Shown piece by piece: positions 8,146-16,642 of a stretch of 30,303 nt of DNA; the stretch's first letter is position 1; every line of letters begins with the position of its first letter. Under the pieces are notes generated by a model. That model had not been told where the DNA came from and did no database searches. It saw only the letters and a program-made list of their open reading frames with translations. The translations under genes were made by a program, and so were the position numbers. The stretch spans positions 1 through 30,303 of the forward strand of contig DKTP01000018.1 in the NCBI GenBank assembly GCA_002473085.1, given 5' to 3'. Origin of the DNA: Anaerolineales bacterium UBA7227 (lineage in GTDB: Bacteria > Chloroflexota > Anaerolineae > Anaerolineales > Villigracilaceae).

Positions 8146-9269
8146 CGTCTCACCGCAAACGCCTTCTCCGCAAAATCGGCCAGCGCGTTCAGTCCCCGCG
8201 CCAGCGGCGCCACATCCACAAATTCGGCGGAGGTATGCGCGCCGCCGCCGGTCGTCACGCCCATCACCAGCGCGGGCAGGCCGCGGCTGATCGGCACGTT
8301 CGCGTCCGTCGAACCGCCGATGAGACTCGCCTCGATTCCCTGCGCGCGCAGACATTCGACCGCGCATTGGACGAGCGGATGCGACGCGGGGATCTCCCCG
8401 CCCGGCCTCCGCCCGATCGACTCCGCCTCCACGCGGACGCCGGGGCGGTTCGCGGTTTCGAGGAGCGCATCCACGCCCGCGACGAGATTCGCCAGCGCCG
8501 GCGTGGATTCGGAGCGCAGGTCCAATTCGAAGGCGGCCTCCGCCGCGATGGTGTTGATCGAAGTCCCGCCGGAGATCGTCCCCACGTTCAGCGTTGTGCG
8601 CGGCGACGAGGGCAGGGACAGCGCCGCGATGCGCGCCGCCAGATTCGCCAGTTCATGCACCGCCGAAGGCTGGCCGTAATCCGACCAGGCGTGCCCGCCC
8701 GCCGTCCGCGCGGAGACGCGGTAACGCTGTACCGCCACCGCGCGATGGTAGACGTGTCCCAGCGCCATCCCCTCGATGACAAGGTAGGCCGTCACGCCCG
8801 CGCCGAAGCGCTCCACAACAGCCTTCATGCCGCGCAGGTCGCCGAGACCTTCTTCGCAGGTATTTGCCGCCAGCCAGAGATCGCCCGGCAGGCGGGCGCC
8901 GCGCTCGCGTAGTTTCCACACGAGGCCGAGGAGCGCCGCGACGCCCACCGAGTTGTCGCCGATGCCTGGGCCGTGGATCCGCTCCGGGTCACGCGCGAGG
9001 CGCAGGTCGGTCCCGCGCGGGAACACGGTGTCGAGGTGCGCGCTGACGACCAGCGGCGGCGCGTCCCCGCCGGGAATCCGCCCGAAGACGTTGCCAGCCG
9101 CGTCGGTTCCGACATCCAGCAAACCTTCCGCGAGGAACCGGGCGCGCACGAATTCCGCGCGCTCGCGTTCGTCGAAGGTCGGCGCTGGGATCTGCTGGAT
9201 TTGGACAGCCAGTTCGATTACACGCTCGGTTACATGATTCTGCCGGTCGTTTTCCATAGTTCGTTTCAT
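8142..9269 (-). CDS. M20-family metallopeptidase / amidohydrolase
   Basis: A protein of 375 residues. Zinc-site motifs of the M20 (ArgE/DapE/CPG2) family are present: H78 and D80 in SAHLDTVFP, D105 in GIGDNSVG, and E139-E140 in NTCEEGLG. The dimerisation-domain pattern TISGGTSINTIAAEA follows. Members hydrolyse peptide or N-acyl bonds in the cytoplasm. The sequence does not distinguish dipeptidase, DapE-like deacylase or carboxypeptidase, and no signal peptide was seen. The start at 9269 overlaps the stop of the sugar kinase by 4 bp (ATGA) and its end overlaps the methyltransferase the same way, so three products are made from one message by coupled translation. Confidence 0.9.
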   Translation of the reverse strand: MKRTMENDRQNHVTERVIELAVQIQQIPAPTFDERERAEFVRARFLAEGLLDVGTDAAGNVFGRIPGGDAPPLVVSAHLDTVFPRGTDLRLARDPERIHGPGIGDNSVGVAALLGLVWKLRERGARLPGDLWLAANTCEEGLGDLRGMKAVVERFGAGVTAYLVIEGMALGHVYHRAVAVQRYRVSARTAGGHAWSDYGQPSAVHELANLAARIAALSLPSSPRTTLNVGTISGGTSINTIAAEAAFELDLRSESTPALANLVAGVDALLETANRPGVRVEAESIGRRPGGEIPASHPLVQCAVECLRAQGIEASLIGGSTDANVPISRGLPALVMGVTTGGGAHTSAEFVDVAPLARGLNALADFAEKAFAVRR

Positions 9270-10264
9270 ACAACCCGGACGGTTTCTCGCAGCGCTTCCA
9301 GCCGCGCTTCGACCAGTCCGCGCATGGCGTCGAGCGGATGGTACGGGCCGGAGCCCTCCACCGCCAGCGAAGCCGAGACGTTGCCGAGCAGCGCGCCTTC
9401 GAGCGGGTCGAAATTTTTACGGTAGCCCGCTAAAAAACCGCCGCAGAAGGCGTCGCCCGCGCCGGTGGGGTCCACGAGACGTGCCGGGTAGGCGGGAACT
9501 TCCCAGCGGCGTTGGGACACCGCGTCGTAGACCAGTTGTCCGCGCTCGCCGCATTTGACGATCACGAATTCGCAGCCCCACTGGCCGATGGCCGCGGCCA
9601 TCTCCCAGGGGTCGCGCGTCTCGCCCCAGAAGAGGGACGCGAGCTCCTCCAGCGAGGGCAGGAAGGCCGTCAACCCGTGGACGAGGACGCGCGCTTCGCG
9701 TTGACGTTCGGGGAGCATCACCGCCGCGGGCGGGTCGAGGGTGAGGACGCGCATCGCGCCGCTCAGCCGGTCGGTGAACTGCCGCTGTGTGGACAGTTCC
9801 AACGGGCAGATGTGCATCGCGTCGGCGTCCGAGTAATCGGTTGGGAGGTCGGCCAGCTGCGGCGAGGCCGGGTCGGGCGGCGCGCCCGCCGTCTGCGGGT
9901 CGGAGCGGAGTCCCAGCAGCGCTTTGGGGAAGGGAATCCCGCGCTGCGCGAATTGTCCGACCGGGTTCGCGCGCGTGGCCTCGAAGTTTTCGTTGTAGGC
10001 GATGAAGGCGCGCTGGTCGAGCGCGCCCTGCTGGATGCGGATGCCGCGTGTGTCCCAGCCGCGGCTCGCCAGGTCTTTCAGCCACTGGCGCGGCAGGTCT
10101 TCTCCGGCGCGTCCCACCAGCCCGACGCGCTTTTCCCACACGCCCAGCCCGCCGGCGGCGTAGAGGAGATTTCCGCCGGGGGAATCGAGCCGGGGCGCGC
10201 CGACGGGCGGGAGCAGATATTCGCGTCGGATCTGGCCGACCAGGACAAAAAAGGACGGATTCAT
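9266..10264 (-). CDS. PfkB-family carbohydrate kinase
   Basis: A protein of 332 residues. The PfkB C-terminal signature DPTGAGDAFCGGFLAGY is at about 265-281, with D271 as the likely catalytic base. The N-terminal half has the glycine-rich substrate pattern SPGGNLLYAAGGLGVW (28-43) and GLVGRAGED. The family phosphorylates sugars or nucleosides with ATP; nothing visible fixes the substrate. A Pro-rich insert at about 100-155 is longer than in ordinary ribokinases. It starts 17 bp after the histidine-kinase stop and overlaps the peptidase gene by 4 bp. Start choice: the first ATG of the frame is used, without a strong Shine-Dalgarno. Confidence 0.88.
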   Translation of the reverse strand: MNPSFFVLVGQIRREYLLPPVGAPRLDSPGGNLLYAAGGLGVWEKRVGLVGRAGEDLPRQWLKDLASRGWDTRGIRIQQGALDQRAFIAYNENFEATRANPVGQFAQRGIPFPKALLGLRSDPQTAGAPPDPASPQLADLPTDYSDADAMHICPLELSTQRQFTDRLSGAMRVLTLDPPAAVMLPERQREARVLVHGLTAFLPSLEELASLFWGETRDPWEMAAAIGQWGCEFVIVKCGERGQLVYDAVSQRRWEVPAYPARLVDPTGAGDAFCGGFLAGYRKNFDPLEGALLGNVSASLAVEGSGPYHPLDAMRGLVEARLEALRETVRVV

Positions 10265-10281
10265 GAATTGCGGATTTCCGC

Positions 10282-11529
10282 CTAGGAAATAAAAACCTTC
10301 TCGGCCGCGCTGGCTTGCGAGGCGTTGATCGGGAGCAGGAAAATGAAGCGGCTTCCCTGTCCCTCCACGCTTTCGGCCCAGATGCGTCCGCCGTGCATTT
10401 CCACCATGGCTTTGGCAACCGAGAGTCCCAGTCCCATGCCGCCGTATCGCCGCGTGAGGTGATTCTCCACCTGATAAAACCGTTCGAAGACGCGCGTCAG
10501 GTCGGACGCGGGGATGCCGATGCCGTCGTCCGCGACCGAGACCTTGACGTAGCCCGGCACCGCCTCCACGCTGACGAGGACGTGCCCGCCGGATTCGGTG
10601 AACGTGATGGCGTTGCGCACCAGGTGGCTGAGCGCCACCTCGATCTTGCCCGCTTCGCCCTCCGCCGTCAGCGGGGATGACGGCGCGGCGAGGCGCAGGT
10701 CCACGCCTTTGCGCCGCGCCTCCTCGTGGAACGATTCGACCACGTCCTGCGCGAGCCGCGTCATCACGACCTGTTTCTGCCGGACGCGCGCCGCGCCGCT
10801 CTGGTAGTTGTCCACGCTGGAGAGATTGTCCACGATCTCCTTCAGCCGCGTGGCGTTGCGGATGATGAGGTCCAACTGCTCGTGATATTTCTTGTCCGTC
10901 AATTCGCGCAGGAAGGTGGCGTGACCGAGGATCAGCCCGAGGGGAGTCCGCAGCTCGTGGGAGGCGATGGCGATGAAGTCGGCCTTGAGACGTTCCAGGC
11001 TGGAGGTCTCCGCCTGCAGGCGTTCGATCTGTTTTTGCAATTCGCTTTCGTGGATGGAGAAGGCCGCCAGCGCGGCGAGGGTCTCCAGCACGGCGATGTC
11101 TTCCTCGGTATATTCGCCCTTCCTTTTGTTGACCGCTTCCAGCACGCCGAGCGGGCCGCCGCGGAACATGAGCGGCGCGGCCAGGATGGAGCGGGTGCGC
11201 GCGCCGGTCAGGCGGTCCACTTCCTTGTAGTGACGCTTGTCGTGCGCGGTGTTCTGCACCAACAGCGGCTCGGCGTGACGGAACACCCAGCCGGCCGCGC
11301 TGCCTTCGAGCGGCACCTGCACCCCGCGCAGGAACTGCAGCTGCTCGGGCGGCGCGGCGATGAAGAGCAGGTTGTCCGTCCCGGATTCGTAGCGCAGGAT
11401 GGAGGCCGATTCGCTCGAAGTGAGTTCGCAGACCTCCTCCACCACAGATTGCAGGAACGCGTCGAACTCCAGGGACGCGCCCAGGGTCTGGACCACGGTC
11501 AGGAGGCGGTTGATGCGTTCGATGTCCAT
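10282..11529 (-). CDS. Cytoplasmic GAF-domain sensor histidine kinase
   Basis: A protein of 415 residues with no membrane segment. A GAF domain covers about 15-162, then a short coiled coil (ESELQKQIERLQAETSSLER), a HisKA domain with the phospho-acceptor H191 in IASHELRTP, and a HATPase domain with the N box around N306, G1 DDGIGIP (334-340) and G2 GMGLGL (364-369). All residues needed for autophosphorylation appear intact. It should sense a soluble or internal signal through GAF and pass phosphate to a response regulator, but none is encoded nearby. It heads the operon with the sugar kinase, peptidase and methyltransferase. A TATAAT box at 11545-11550 on the minus strand leaves a leader of only about 8 nt. 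Confidence 0.93.
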   Translation of the reverse strand: MDIERINRLLTVVQTLGASLEFDAFLQSVVEEVCELTSSESASILRYESGTDNLLFIAAPPEQLQFLRGVQVPLEGSAAGWVFRHAEPLLVQNTAHDKRHYKEVDRLTGARTRSILAAPLMFRGGPLGVLEAVNKRKGEYTEEDIAVLETLAALAAFSIHESELQKQIERLQAETSSLERLKADFIAIASHELRTPLGLILGHATFLRELTDKKYHEQLDLIIRNATRLKEIVDNLSSVDNYQSGAARVRQKQVVMTRLAQDVVESFHEEARRKGVDLRLAAPSSPLTAEGEAGKIEVALSHLVRNAITFTESGGHVLVSVEAVPGYVKVSVADDGIGIPASDLTRVFERFYQVENHLTRRYGGMGLGLSVAKAMVEMHGGRIWAESVEGQGSRFIFLLPINASQASAAEKVFIS

Positions 11530-11544
11530 AAGATGCCCGCGCAG

Positions 11545-11550
11545 ATTATA
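11545..11550 (-). promoter_or_regulatory. Candidate -10 box of the histidine-kinase operon
   Basis: A perfect TATAAT on the minus strand, 15 nt before the ATG. The -35 position, about 17 bp further upstream, reads GCAACA, which is weak. No Shine-Dalgarno lies in the short leader. Confidence 0.4.
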
Positions 11551-11658
11551 CTTGAGGGCCGGTAAGATGTTGCCTTTTTGAGGCCGTCAATTGATGGAAT
11601 GCCCGTCTCGAAACCGTGTAAAATGGAGACCTGCAAAACATATTTCAAGGAGATTTAA

Positions 11659-12744
11659 ATGTCGCCAAAAAAAGTTCGCGTTGCCGTCATCGGAGTCGGC
11701 AATTGCGCCTCCTCGCTCGTGCAGGGAGTGGAATATTACAAGAACGCCAAAGATAACGACGTCATCCCCGGAATCATGCACGCCCGCCTGGGCGGATACC
11801 ACATCCGCGACGTGGAATTCACCCTCGGCATTGACGTCAACATCACCAAGGTCGGCAAGGACCTCTCCGAAGCCATCTTTGCCGAGCCGAACAACACCTA
11901 CAAATTCTGCGACGTTCCGAACCTGAACGTCCCGGTCGTGCGCGGCATGACCCACGACGGCCTCGGAAAATACCTATCGCAGATCGTCGTCAAGGCGCCC
12001 GGTCCAACGGCGGACATCGGAAAACTGCTCAAAGAGACGAAGACCGACGTGGTGGTCAACTTCCTGCCGGTCGGCTCCGAGATGGCGACGAAGTGGTACG
12101 TGGAACAGGCCCTGGAGGCCGGCTGCGCCTTCGTCAACGGTATCCCGGTCTTCATCGCCTCGTCCGAATACTGGTCGAAGCGCTTCCGCGACGCCAAACT
12201 CCCCATCCTCGGCGACGACATCAAATCGCAGGTCGGCGCGACCATCGTCCACCGCGCCCTCACGACCCTGTTCGTGGACCGCGGCGTGCGCGTGGACCGC
12301 ACCTATCAACTGAACTTCGGCGGCAACACCGACTTCCTCAACATGCTCGAACGCGAACGCCTCGAAAGCAAGAAGATCTCCAAGACCAACGCGGTCACCT
12401 CGATGCTGCCCTACAAACTCGATCCCGATAACGTGCACGTCGGCCCCTCGGACCATGTGCCGTGGCTGACCGACCGCAAGTGGTGCTACATCCGCATGGA
12501 AGGCACCACCTTCGGCGACGTGCCTCTCAACGCCGAGGTCAAACTCGAAGTGTGGGACAGTCCCAACTCGGCGGGCGTGATGATAGACGCCATCCGCTGC
12601 GCCAAGCTTGCCCTCGACCGCGGCCTGAGCGGACCGATCGTCGGCCCCTCCTCCTACTTCTTCAAGACGCCGCCCAAACAATTCCGCGACGACGTCTGCC
12701 GCGAAAAAGTGGAGGCGTTCATCAAGGGAGAGAGCGACGAATAG
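11659..12744 (+). CDS. ino1: Myo-inositol-1-phosphate synthase (inositol-3-phosphate synthase)
   Basis: A protein of 361 residues. It converts glucose 6-phosphate to inositol phosphate with internally recycled NAD in the cytoplasm. The N-terminal Rossmann motif is [13 protein letters not shown] (8-20). The family signature [11 protein letters not shown] lies at 185-195, followed by [12 protein letters not shown] and a C-terminal substrate region ([18 protein letters not shown]). The length fits the short prokaryotic form seen in actinobacteria, archaea and Chloroflexota rather than the longer eukaryotic one. Shine-Dalgarno AAGGAGA lies 7 bp before the ATG and a TAAAAT box at 11619-11624 may be its -10. 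The product could feed phosphatidylinositol-type lipids or inositol solutes, but no such downstream gene is in the window. Confidence 0.95.
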   Translation: MSPKKVRVAVIGVGNCASSLVQGVEYYKNAKDNDVIPGIMHARLGGYHIRDVEFTLGIDVNITKVGKDLSEAIFAEPNNTYKFCDVPNLNVPVVRGMTHDGLGKYLSQIVVKAPGPTADIGKLLKETKTDVVVNFLPVGSEMATKWYVEQALEAGCAFVNGIPVFIASSEYWSKRFRDAKLPILGDDIKSQVGATIVHRALTTLFVDRGVRVDRTYQLNFGGNTDFLNMLERERLESKKISKTNAVTSMLPYKLDPDNVHVGPSDHVPWLTDRKWCYIRMEGTTFGDVPLNAEVKLEVWDSPNSAGVMIDAIRCAKLALDRGLSGPIVGPSSYFFKTPPKQFRDDVCREKVEAFIKGESDE

Positions 12745-12765
12745 GCGGCTATAAGTTGCATGTTG

Positions 12766-12809
12766 CCAGTTACACGTTACGAGTTACGTAACTTGTAACT
12801 GGTAACTCG
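12766..12809. repeat. Nested inverted repeat built from GTTAC/GTAAC units
   Basis: CCAGTTACA at 12766-12774 pairs with TGTAACTGG at 12794-12802. Inside it is the perfect palindrome AGTTACGTAACT at 12782-12793. A second offset pair, CGAGTTAC at 12780-12787 and GTAACTCG at 12802-12809, also fits, so two alternative hairpins are possible. There is no T-run. It reads like a dispersed intergenic repeat rather than a terminator. Confidence 0.7.
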
Positions 12810-12817
12810 TGTCCCCC

Positions 12818-14005
12818 ATGACGAAACGAATCTTTCTCATACTGCTCCTCTTTGCGAGCATCATCTCCGCCTGCTCGCCCGCGTCGACTCCCGCCCCGAC
12901 CGTGGACGCGAACGCCGCCATGACGCAGGCCTTCGCCACGGTCAACGCCGCGCTGACCGCGACCGCCTCCGCGTCCGCGCCCGAAGCGCCAACCGAAACG
13001 CCCGTCCCGTCCGCCACGCCGACGCGTAGCGGTCCGCCGCCTGAGTTGCCGCCCGCGTATCGGTCGGGCGCGTTGAATCCGCTCGATACGCCGCACACGT
13101 ACATTTCCGACTCGTGCCAATATCTGCGCGCCAAATGGGACCCGAACAACAGCGCGCCTGGCACGATCGTGATGGCGATCATGTTTCACAGCATCGAACA
13201 GGGTGTGCAGAGTTCGTCCAATCCCATGCACATTGGTTCGGGCGATTTCAAGCGCCTGATGAAGAATCTGCACGACTTCGGCTTTCAGGCCATCACTGCC
13301 AGCCAACTGGCCGACTTTCTCGATACCAACGCGAAGATCCCCGCCCGCTCGGTGATTCTGATTCAAGATGACCGTCACTCCGCGGAAAATTACAACGACT
13401 GGTTCCGCCCGTATTGGCAGGAGTTGGGATGGCCGGTGGTGAACGCGTGGATCAGTTTTGACGATAGCATTCGCGCCCGCATCCTTGCGGAAAATATCGC
13501 GCTGGGGCAGGAAGGCCTCGTGGATTTCCAATCGCACGGGACGATCCACAACATCAACATGACCGACGCCTCGAGCGACGAGTACATCCGCAGTGAGTTT
13601 CAGGGATCGGTGACCGACCTCGAGCAGAACTTTGGCAAGAAGCCCGTCGCCATCATCTGGCCTGGCGGCGGATTCGGAATCCGCCCCGTGCAGATCGCGC
13701 GCGAATTTGGTTTCCGCATCGGCTTCACCACGCACCCGCGCGGACCGATCATGTTCAACTGGATTCCGCTGGCCGATGCAGACGATCCCGGCCGCCCCGC
13801 CTACGTTTCGGAGGGATACGTCAACGACCCGCGCATGGTGTTGCCGCGCTACTGGCCTTCGCAGGTGCTGGCAAACCTGGACACCGTCCGCATCATCGGC
13901 AACGAGGCCGCCGCCTACGCCGAGCAGAACAAGGCCGTCGAGTTGGACTACTACGACATCGTCTGCGCGCCGACGCTGGGGCCGATCCCCGCCCTCGCCC
14001 CGTAG
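12818..14005 (+). CDS. Lipoprotein with polysaccharide-deacetylase (NodB-like) domain
   Basis: A protein of 395 residues from the ATG at 12818; an in-frame GTG at 12809 is possible but lies in the repeat. The N-terminus is a lipoprotein signal: MTKR, a hydrophobic core, then ISAC with the lipidated Cys at about 19. A Thr/Pro/Ala linker follows to about residue 75. The catalytic domain shows CE4-like features: MFHSIEQG, an acidic pair in ILIQDDRHS where TFDDG is usual, the metal pair in SHGTIH, and WPGGGFG in place of the usual RxPYG. It is probably anchored outside the cell and acts on cell-wall or capsule polysaccharide, but the motif deviations leave both activity and substrate uncertain. 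No Shine-Dalgarno was found. Confidence 0.82.
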   Translation: MTKRIFLILLLFASIISACSPASTPAPTVDANAAMTQAFATVNAALTATASASAPEAPTETPVPSATPTRSGPPPELPPAYRSGALNPLDTPHTYISDSCQYLRAKWDPNNSAPGTIVMAIMFHSIEQGVQSSSNPMHIGSGDFKRLMKNLHDFGFQAITASQLADFLDTNAKIPARSVILIQDDRHSAENYNDWFRPYWQELGWPVVNAWISFDDSIRARILAENIALGQEGLVDFQSHGTIHNINMTDASSDEYIRSEFQGSVTDLEQNFGKKPVAIIWPGGGFGIRPVQIAREFGFRIGFTTHPRGPIMFNWIPLADADDPGRPAYVSEGYVNDPRMVLPRYWPSQVLANLDTVRIIGNEAAAYAEQNKAVELDYYDIVCAPTLGPIPALAP

Positions 14006-14038
14006 AAATTCTCCCATCCCATTTTGGAGCGTTACGCC

Positions 14039-14380
14039 ATGAGCGACTGCATCTTCTGTAAAATCGTGCAAGGCGAGTTCAAATCAGACCTGGTCCACCG
14101 CGACGAGCATGTGACCGTCTTCCGCGACATCCGTCCCGCCGCGCCGACTCACCTCCTCATCGTCCCCAACCGCCACATCGCCTCGGTCAACGACCTGGAG
14201 AAATCCGACGCGGCGCTGGTCGGACACATGTTCGTCGTCGCGAAGCAGGTCGCCGCGCAGCAGGGACTCGCCGAGAGCGGCTACCGTCTCATCGTCAACA
14301 CCGGCGCGGAGGGCGGGCAGACCGTCTTCCACCTGCACTTGCATCTGCTCGGCGGACGTCAGATGCTGGCGTTGGGATAA
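14039..14380 (+). CDS. HIT-family nucleotide hydrolase (HinT-like)
   Basis: A protein of 113 residues. The ATG at 14039 is preferred over a TTG at 14024 because TTTGGAG gives a ribosome site 10 bp upstream. The histidine triad is HLHLH (98-102) in the C-terminal region, with H102 as the expected nucleophile position. CIFCKIVQGE at 4-13 and PTHLLIVPNRH complete the HinT pattern. Such enzymes hydrolyse purine nucleoside phosphoramidates and aminoacyl-adenylates in the cytoplasm. The gene follows the deacetylase after 33 bp and ends at a hairpin shared with the convergent LysM gene. Confidence 0.95.
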   Translation: MSDCIFCKIVQGEFKSDLVHRDEHVTVFRDIRPAAPTHLLIVPNRHIASVNDLEKSDAALVGHMFVVAKQVAAQQGLAESGYRLIVNTGAEGGQTVFHLHLHLLGGRQMLALG

Positions 14381-14409
14381 AAAATAGAGCGAGAAAATCT
14401 CTCGCTCTA
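14378..14409 (-). terminator. Intrinsic terminator of the LysM gene
   Basis: A 10-bp stem (TAGAGCGAGA at 14385-14394 with its complement at 14400-14409) around a 5-nt loop. Read on the minus strand it is followed by TTTTTT. On the plus strand there is no T-run, so termination of the convergent HIT gene would be weaker. Confidence 0.85.
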
Positions 14410-14419
14410 CCGTTATCGG

Positions 14420-15262
14420 CTATCTGCGTCCCAGCCGGCTGGGCGGCTTTCTGGCCCGCATAGCGTACCAGCCCAACCCCATTCCCCCCAGCAAAAGGAG
14501 CGCGCCCAAAATTCCCGCCCACGGAATGACGCGCCCGCCATCCGTCGGCGCGGGTTCCGCCGGCGCGGCCTGCACGCTCTTGGACTGCGCGCCGAAATCC
14601 ACAAAGGCCAGGTCGCCGGCCTGAACGTCCAGTTTGTAGGACATTTCGCGGGTGGGATTGTATCCTTCGGGGATGGCAACGCTGATATTGTACGTCCCCG
14701 CCGGGACGTCGGTGAAGCAGGCCTGGACCGGCTCCTGGTCCGCGTCGAAGGCGTTGACCGTGCTTTGCGTTTGCGAATACATGCCGTTCACGTCGGTCAT
14801 GCTGACCTCGCCCCCGGCCAGCCCAGACTCGGCCGTCTCGCGCAGGCCGTTCCCGTTGATGTCGTCGAAGAGCAGGATGCAGACCTGGGTCGTCCCCGTG
14901 AAAGGCGTGGGCGTGGGCAGGGGCGCGGTGGGCGTGGGGGAAGGCCCTGGCGTGGGCGTGTAGGCGGCCGGGCCGCCGATCCCGATCAGCAGCTGCATGC
15001 CCGCCGTAAGGTCGGAGCAGTCCGCGCTCAACTGGGGATTCTGACCATACAACTGATCCAATGTCAGCCCGTTCAAGGCCGCGATGCTGATGCAGTTGTC
15101 GCCCTCCTTGACGATGTAGATGATGCGTCCGTCTGGCATGGGCGTGGGCGTGGCGTATTGCGGAAGCTGCAGCGGGGGCGAGGCCTGCGCGGGAAGCGCC
15201 AACCCGAAGAAAACGACGACGGCGGCGAACAGGCTTGAAAGTAGAAGGAAACGTCGGTTCAT
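14420..15262 (-). CDS. Surface protein: LysM, SdrD-B-like domain and C-terminal TM anchor
   Basis: A protein of 280 residues. The start at 15262 is chosen because a signal peptide begins there (MNRR, hydrophobic core to about 24, ALPAQA cleavage region); the reading frame continues upstream only as antisense to purA. A LysM-like domain is at about 47-95 (IYIVKEGDNCISIAALNG to TAGMQLLIG). A Thr/Pro linker follows, then a domain with DDINGNGLRETAESGLAGG, which is the calcium-type turn of SdrD-B/Cna-B-like repeats. A single helix (IPWAGILGALLLLGGMGLGWY) and a basic tail end the protein. Predicted outside the cell, anchored by its C-terminus and binding glycan or peptidoglycan through LysM. It has a TATAAT box 7 nt from the ATG and a terminator at its end. 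Confidence 0.88.
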   Translation of the reverse strand: MNRRFLLLSSLFAAVVVFFGLALPAQASPPLQLPQYATPTPMPDGRIIYIVKEGDNCISIAALNGLTLDQLYGQNPQLSADCSDLTAGMQLLIGIGGPAAYTPTPGPSPTPTAPLPTPTPFTGTTQVCILLFDDINGNGLRETAESGLAGGEVSMTDVNGMYSQTQSTVNAFDADQEPVQACFTDVPAGTYNISVAIPEGYNPTREMSYKLDVQAGDLAFVDFGAQSKSVQAAPAEPAPTDGGRVIPWAGILGALLLLGGMGLGWYAMRARKPPSRLGRR

Positions 15263-15269
15263 TGTCTGG

Positions 15270-15275
15270 ATTATA
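15270..15275 (-). promoter_or_regulatory. Candidate -10 box of the LysM gene
   Basis: TATAAT on the minus strand, 7 nt before the ATG, so transcription would start at or one base before the start codon. The matching -35 position falls in the left arm of the 15285-15313 hairpin and is not consensus. Confidence 0.5.
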
Positions 15276-15284
15276 CACTGACAA

Positions 15285-15313
15285 AAACCCGTTTTTCGGC
15301 AGAAAACGGGTTT
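15285..15313. promoter_or_regulatory. Hairpin / inverted repeat between divergent LysM gene and purA
   Basis: AAACCCGTTTT at 15285-15295 and its exact complement at 15303-15313 flank a 7-nt spacer. The left arm covers the expected -35 of the LysM promoter and the right arm that of purA. There is no suitable T-run for a terminator. A shared operator is a reasonable guess. Confidence 0.55.
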
Positions 15314-15325
15314 GGGCGCGTCTGA

Positions 15326-15331
15326 TATAAT
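15326..15331 (+). promoter_or_regulatory. Candidate -10 box of purA
   Basis: TATAAT, 21 nt before the purA ATG. The predicted transcript would have about 15 nt of leader and include the Shine-Dalgarno AGGAGG at 15343-15348. No consensus -35; the position is occupied by the inverted repeat. Confidence 0.5.
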
Positions 15332-15352
15332 CCAGTCACCGCAGGAGGTCGC

Positions 15353-16642
15353 ATGTCTTTGAATATCGTCGTCGGCGCCCAGTGGGGCGATGAGGGGAAG
15401 GGGCGCATCGTGGATTACCTGGCCGCGGGGGCCGATTATGTGGCGCGCTACAACGGCGGCGACAACGCCGGGCATACCGTTACCGTGGGCGGAAAGATCT
15501 TCAAACTGCATCTCGTCCCTTCGGGCATTGTCCACCCGCACACCACCGCCGTGATGGGAAACGGCATGGTCGTCAACCCGCGCACGCTCCTCGATGAGAT
15601 GACCGCCCTGCGCTCGGCGGGCGTGTCCATCGCTCCCCAGCGCATGCACATCTCGCCCGCCGCGCATCTCATCACGCCCGCCCACCGCGCATTGGATAAC
15701 GCCAACGAAGCCGCGCGCGGCTCCAGCCGGATCGGCACAACGGGACGCGGCATCGGTCCCGCCTACATGGACAAGGCCGCGCGCCGCGGCCTGCGGATGG
15801 CCGACCTGCTCGCGCCAGACTTCGCCGAGCGGCTGCGCGCCCACCTGCTCGATTCCAACCGCGCCCTCAACCTGCTCTCCGCTCCCGAACTGGAGGTGGA
15901 AGCCGAGGCCGAATCCTACCTCGACGCGACCTCGCGCCTGGCCCTCTACATCCGCGATGTGGCGCTGGAACTCGCGCTGGCCCTCAAGCAGGGACAGACC
16001 GTCCTTGCCGAGGGCGCGCAGGGAACGCTGCTCGACCTCGACCACGGCACCTATCCGTTCGTGACGAGTTCCGCCACCGTCGCGCCCGCCGCGCTGACCG
16101 GGCTCGGGCTGGGAATCGCCGCGGCGCGCGAAGCGCGCGTGCTGGGCGTGACGAAAGCCTTCCAGACGCGCGTCGGCTCGGGGCCGTTCGTCACCGAACT
16201 GGAAGGGGAGATGGCCGACCGTCTGCGCGGCACCGGCGCCAACCCGTGGGATGAATTCGGGACGACGACCGGCCGTCCGCGCCGCGTGGGTTGGCTGGAC
16301 GGCGTCCTGCTGCGCTACGCGGTGCGCGTCAACGGGCTGACCGACCTCATCATCACCAAATTGGACATTCTCTCCGGGCTGAGCAAGATCCAGCTTTGCA
16401 CCGGTTATATCGTCAACAACGCGCTCATCCACGACCTGCCCGGCGGCGCGGACGGGCTTTCTGCCTGCGCCCCGGTCTACGAGGAATTCCCCGGCTGGCG
16501 GGCGGATATCACGAGGGTCCGCCGCTGGAAGGACCTGCCGAAGAACGCGCAAAAATACCTGGAACGCATCAGCGCGCTGGCTGAGACGCCGATCAAGTCG
16601 GTGTCGCTGGGTCCGGAGCGGGAACAGATATTGGAAGTGTAG
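15353..16642 (+). CDS. purA: Adenylosuccinate synthase
   Basis: A protein of 429 residues, full length for the family. It joins IMP and aspartate using GTP, the first step from IMP to AMP, in the cytoplasm. The GTP loop GAQWGDEGKGR is at 8-18 with the catalytic D13, and H41 lies in NGGDNAGHTV; both positions match the numbering of the E. coli enzyme. The conserved IGTTGRGIGPAY, EGAQGTLLDLDHGTYPFVT and TTTGRPRR stretches are present. Shine-Dalgarno AGGAGG precedes the ATG by 4 bp. It is alone on its strand, divergent from the LysM gene, with a probable terminator directly behind the stop. Confidence 0.98.
   Translation: MSLNIVVGAQWGDEGKGRIVDYLAAGADYVARYNGGDNAGHTVTVGGKIFKLHLVPSGIVHPHTTAVMGNGMVVNPRTLLDEMTALRSAGVSIAPQRMHISPAAHLITPAHRALDNANEAARGSSRIGTTGRGIGPAYMDKAARRGLRMADLLAPDFAERLRAHLLDSNRALNLLSAPELEVEAEAESYLDATSRLALYIRDVALELALALKQGQTVLAEGAQGTLLDLDHGTYPFVTSSATVAPAALTGLGLGIAAAREARVLGVTKAFQTRVGSGPFVTELEGEMADRLRGTGANPWDEFGTTTGRPRRVGWLDGVLLRYAVRVNGLTDLIITKLDILSGLSKIQLCTGYIVNNALIHDLPGGADGLSACAPVYEEFPGWRADITRVRRWKDLPKNAQKYLERISALAETPIKSVSLGPEREQILEV

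Noticed and set aside
15263..16552. Long open frame on the minus strand continuing upstream of the LysM gene and opposite purA
   Set aside because: It is antisense to the well-supported purA gene; the signal peptide and TATAAT box place the LysM start at 15262. Long antisense frames are expected at this GC content.
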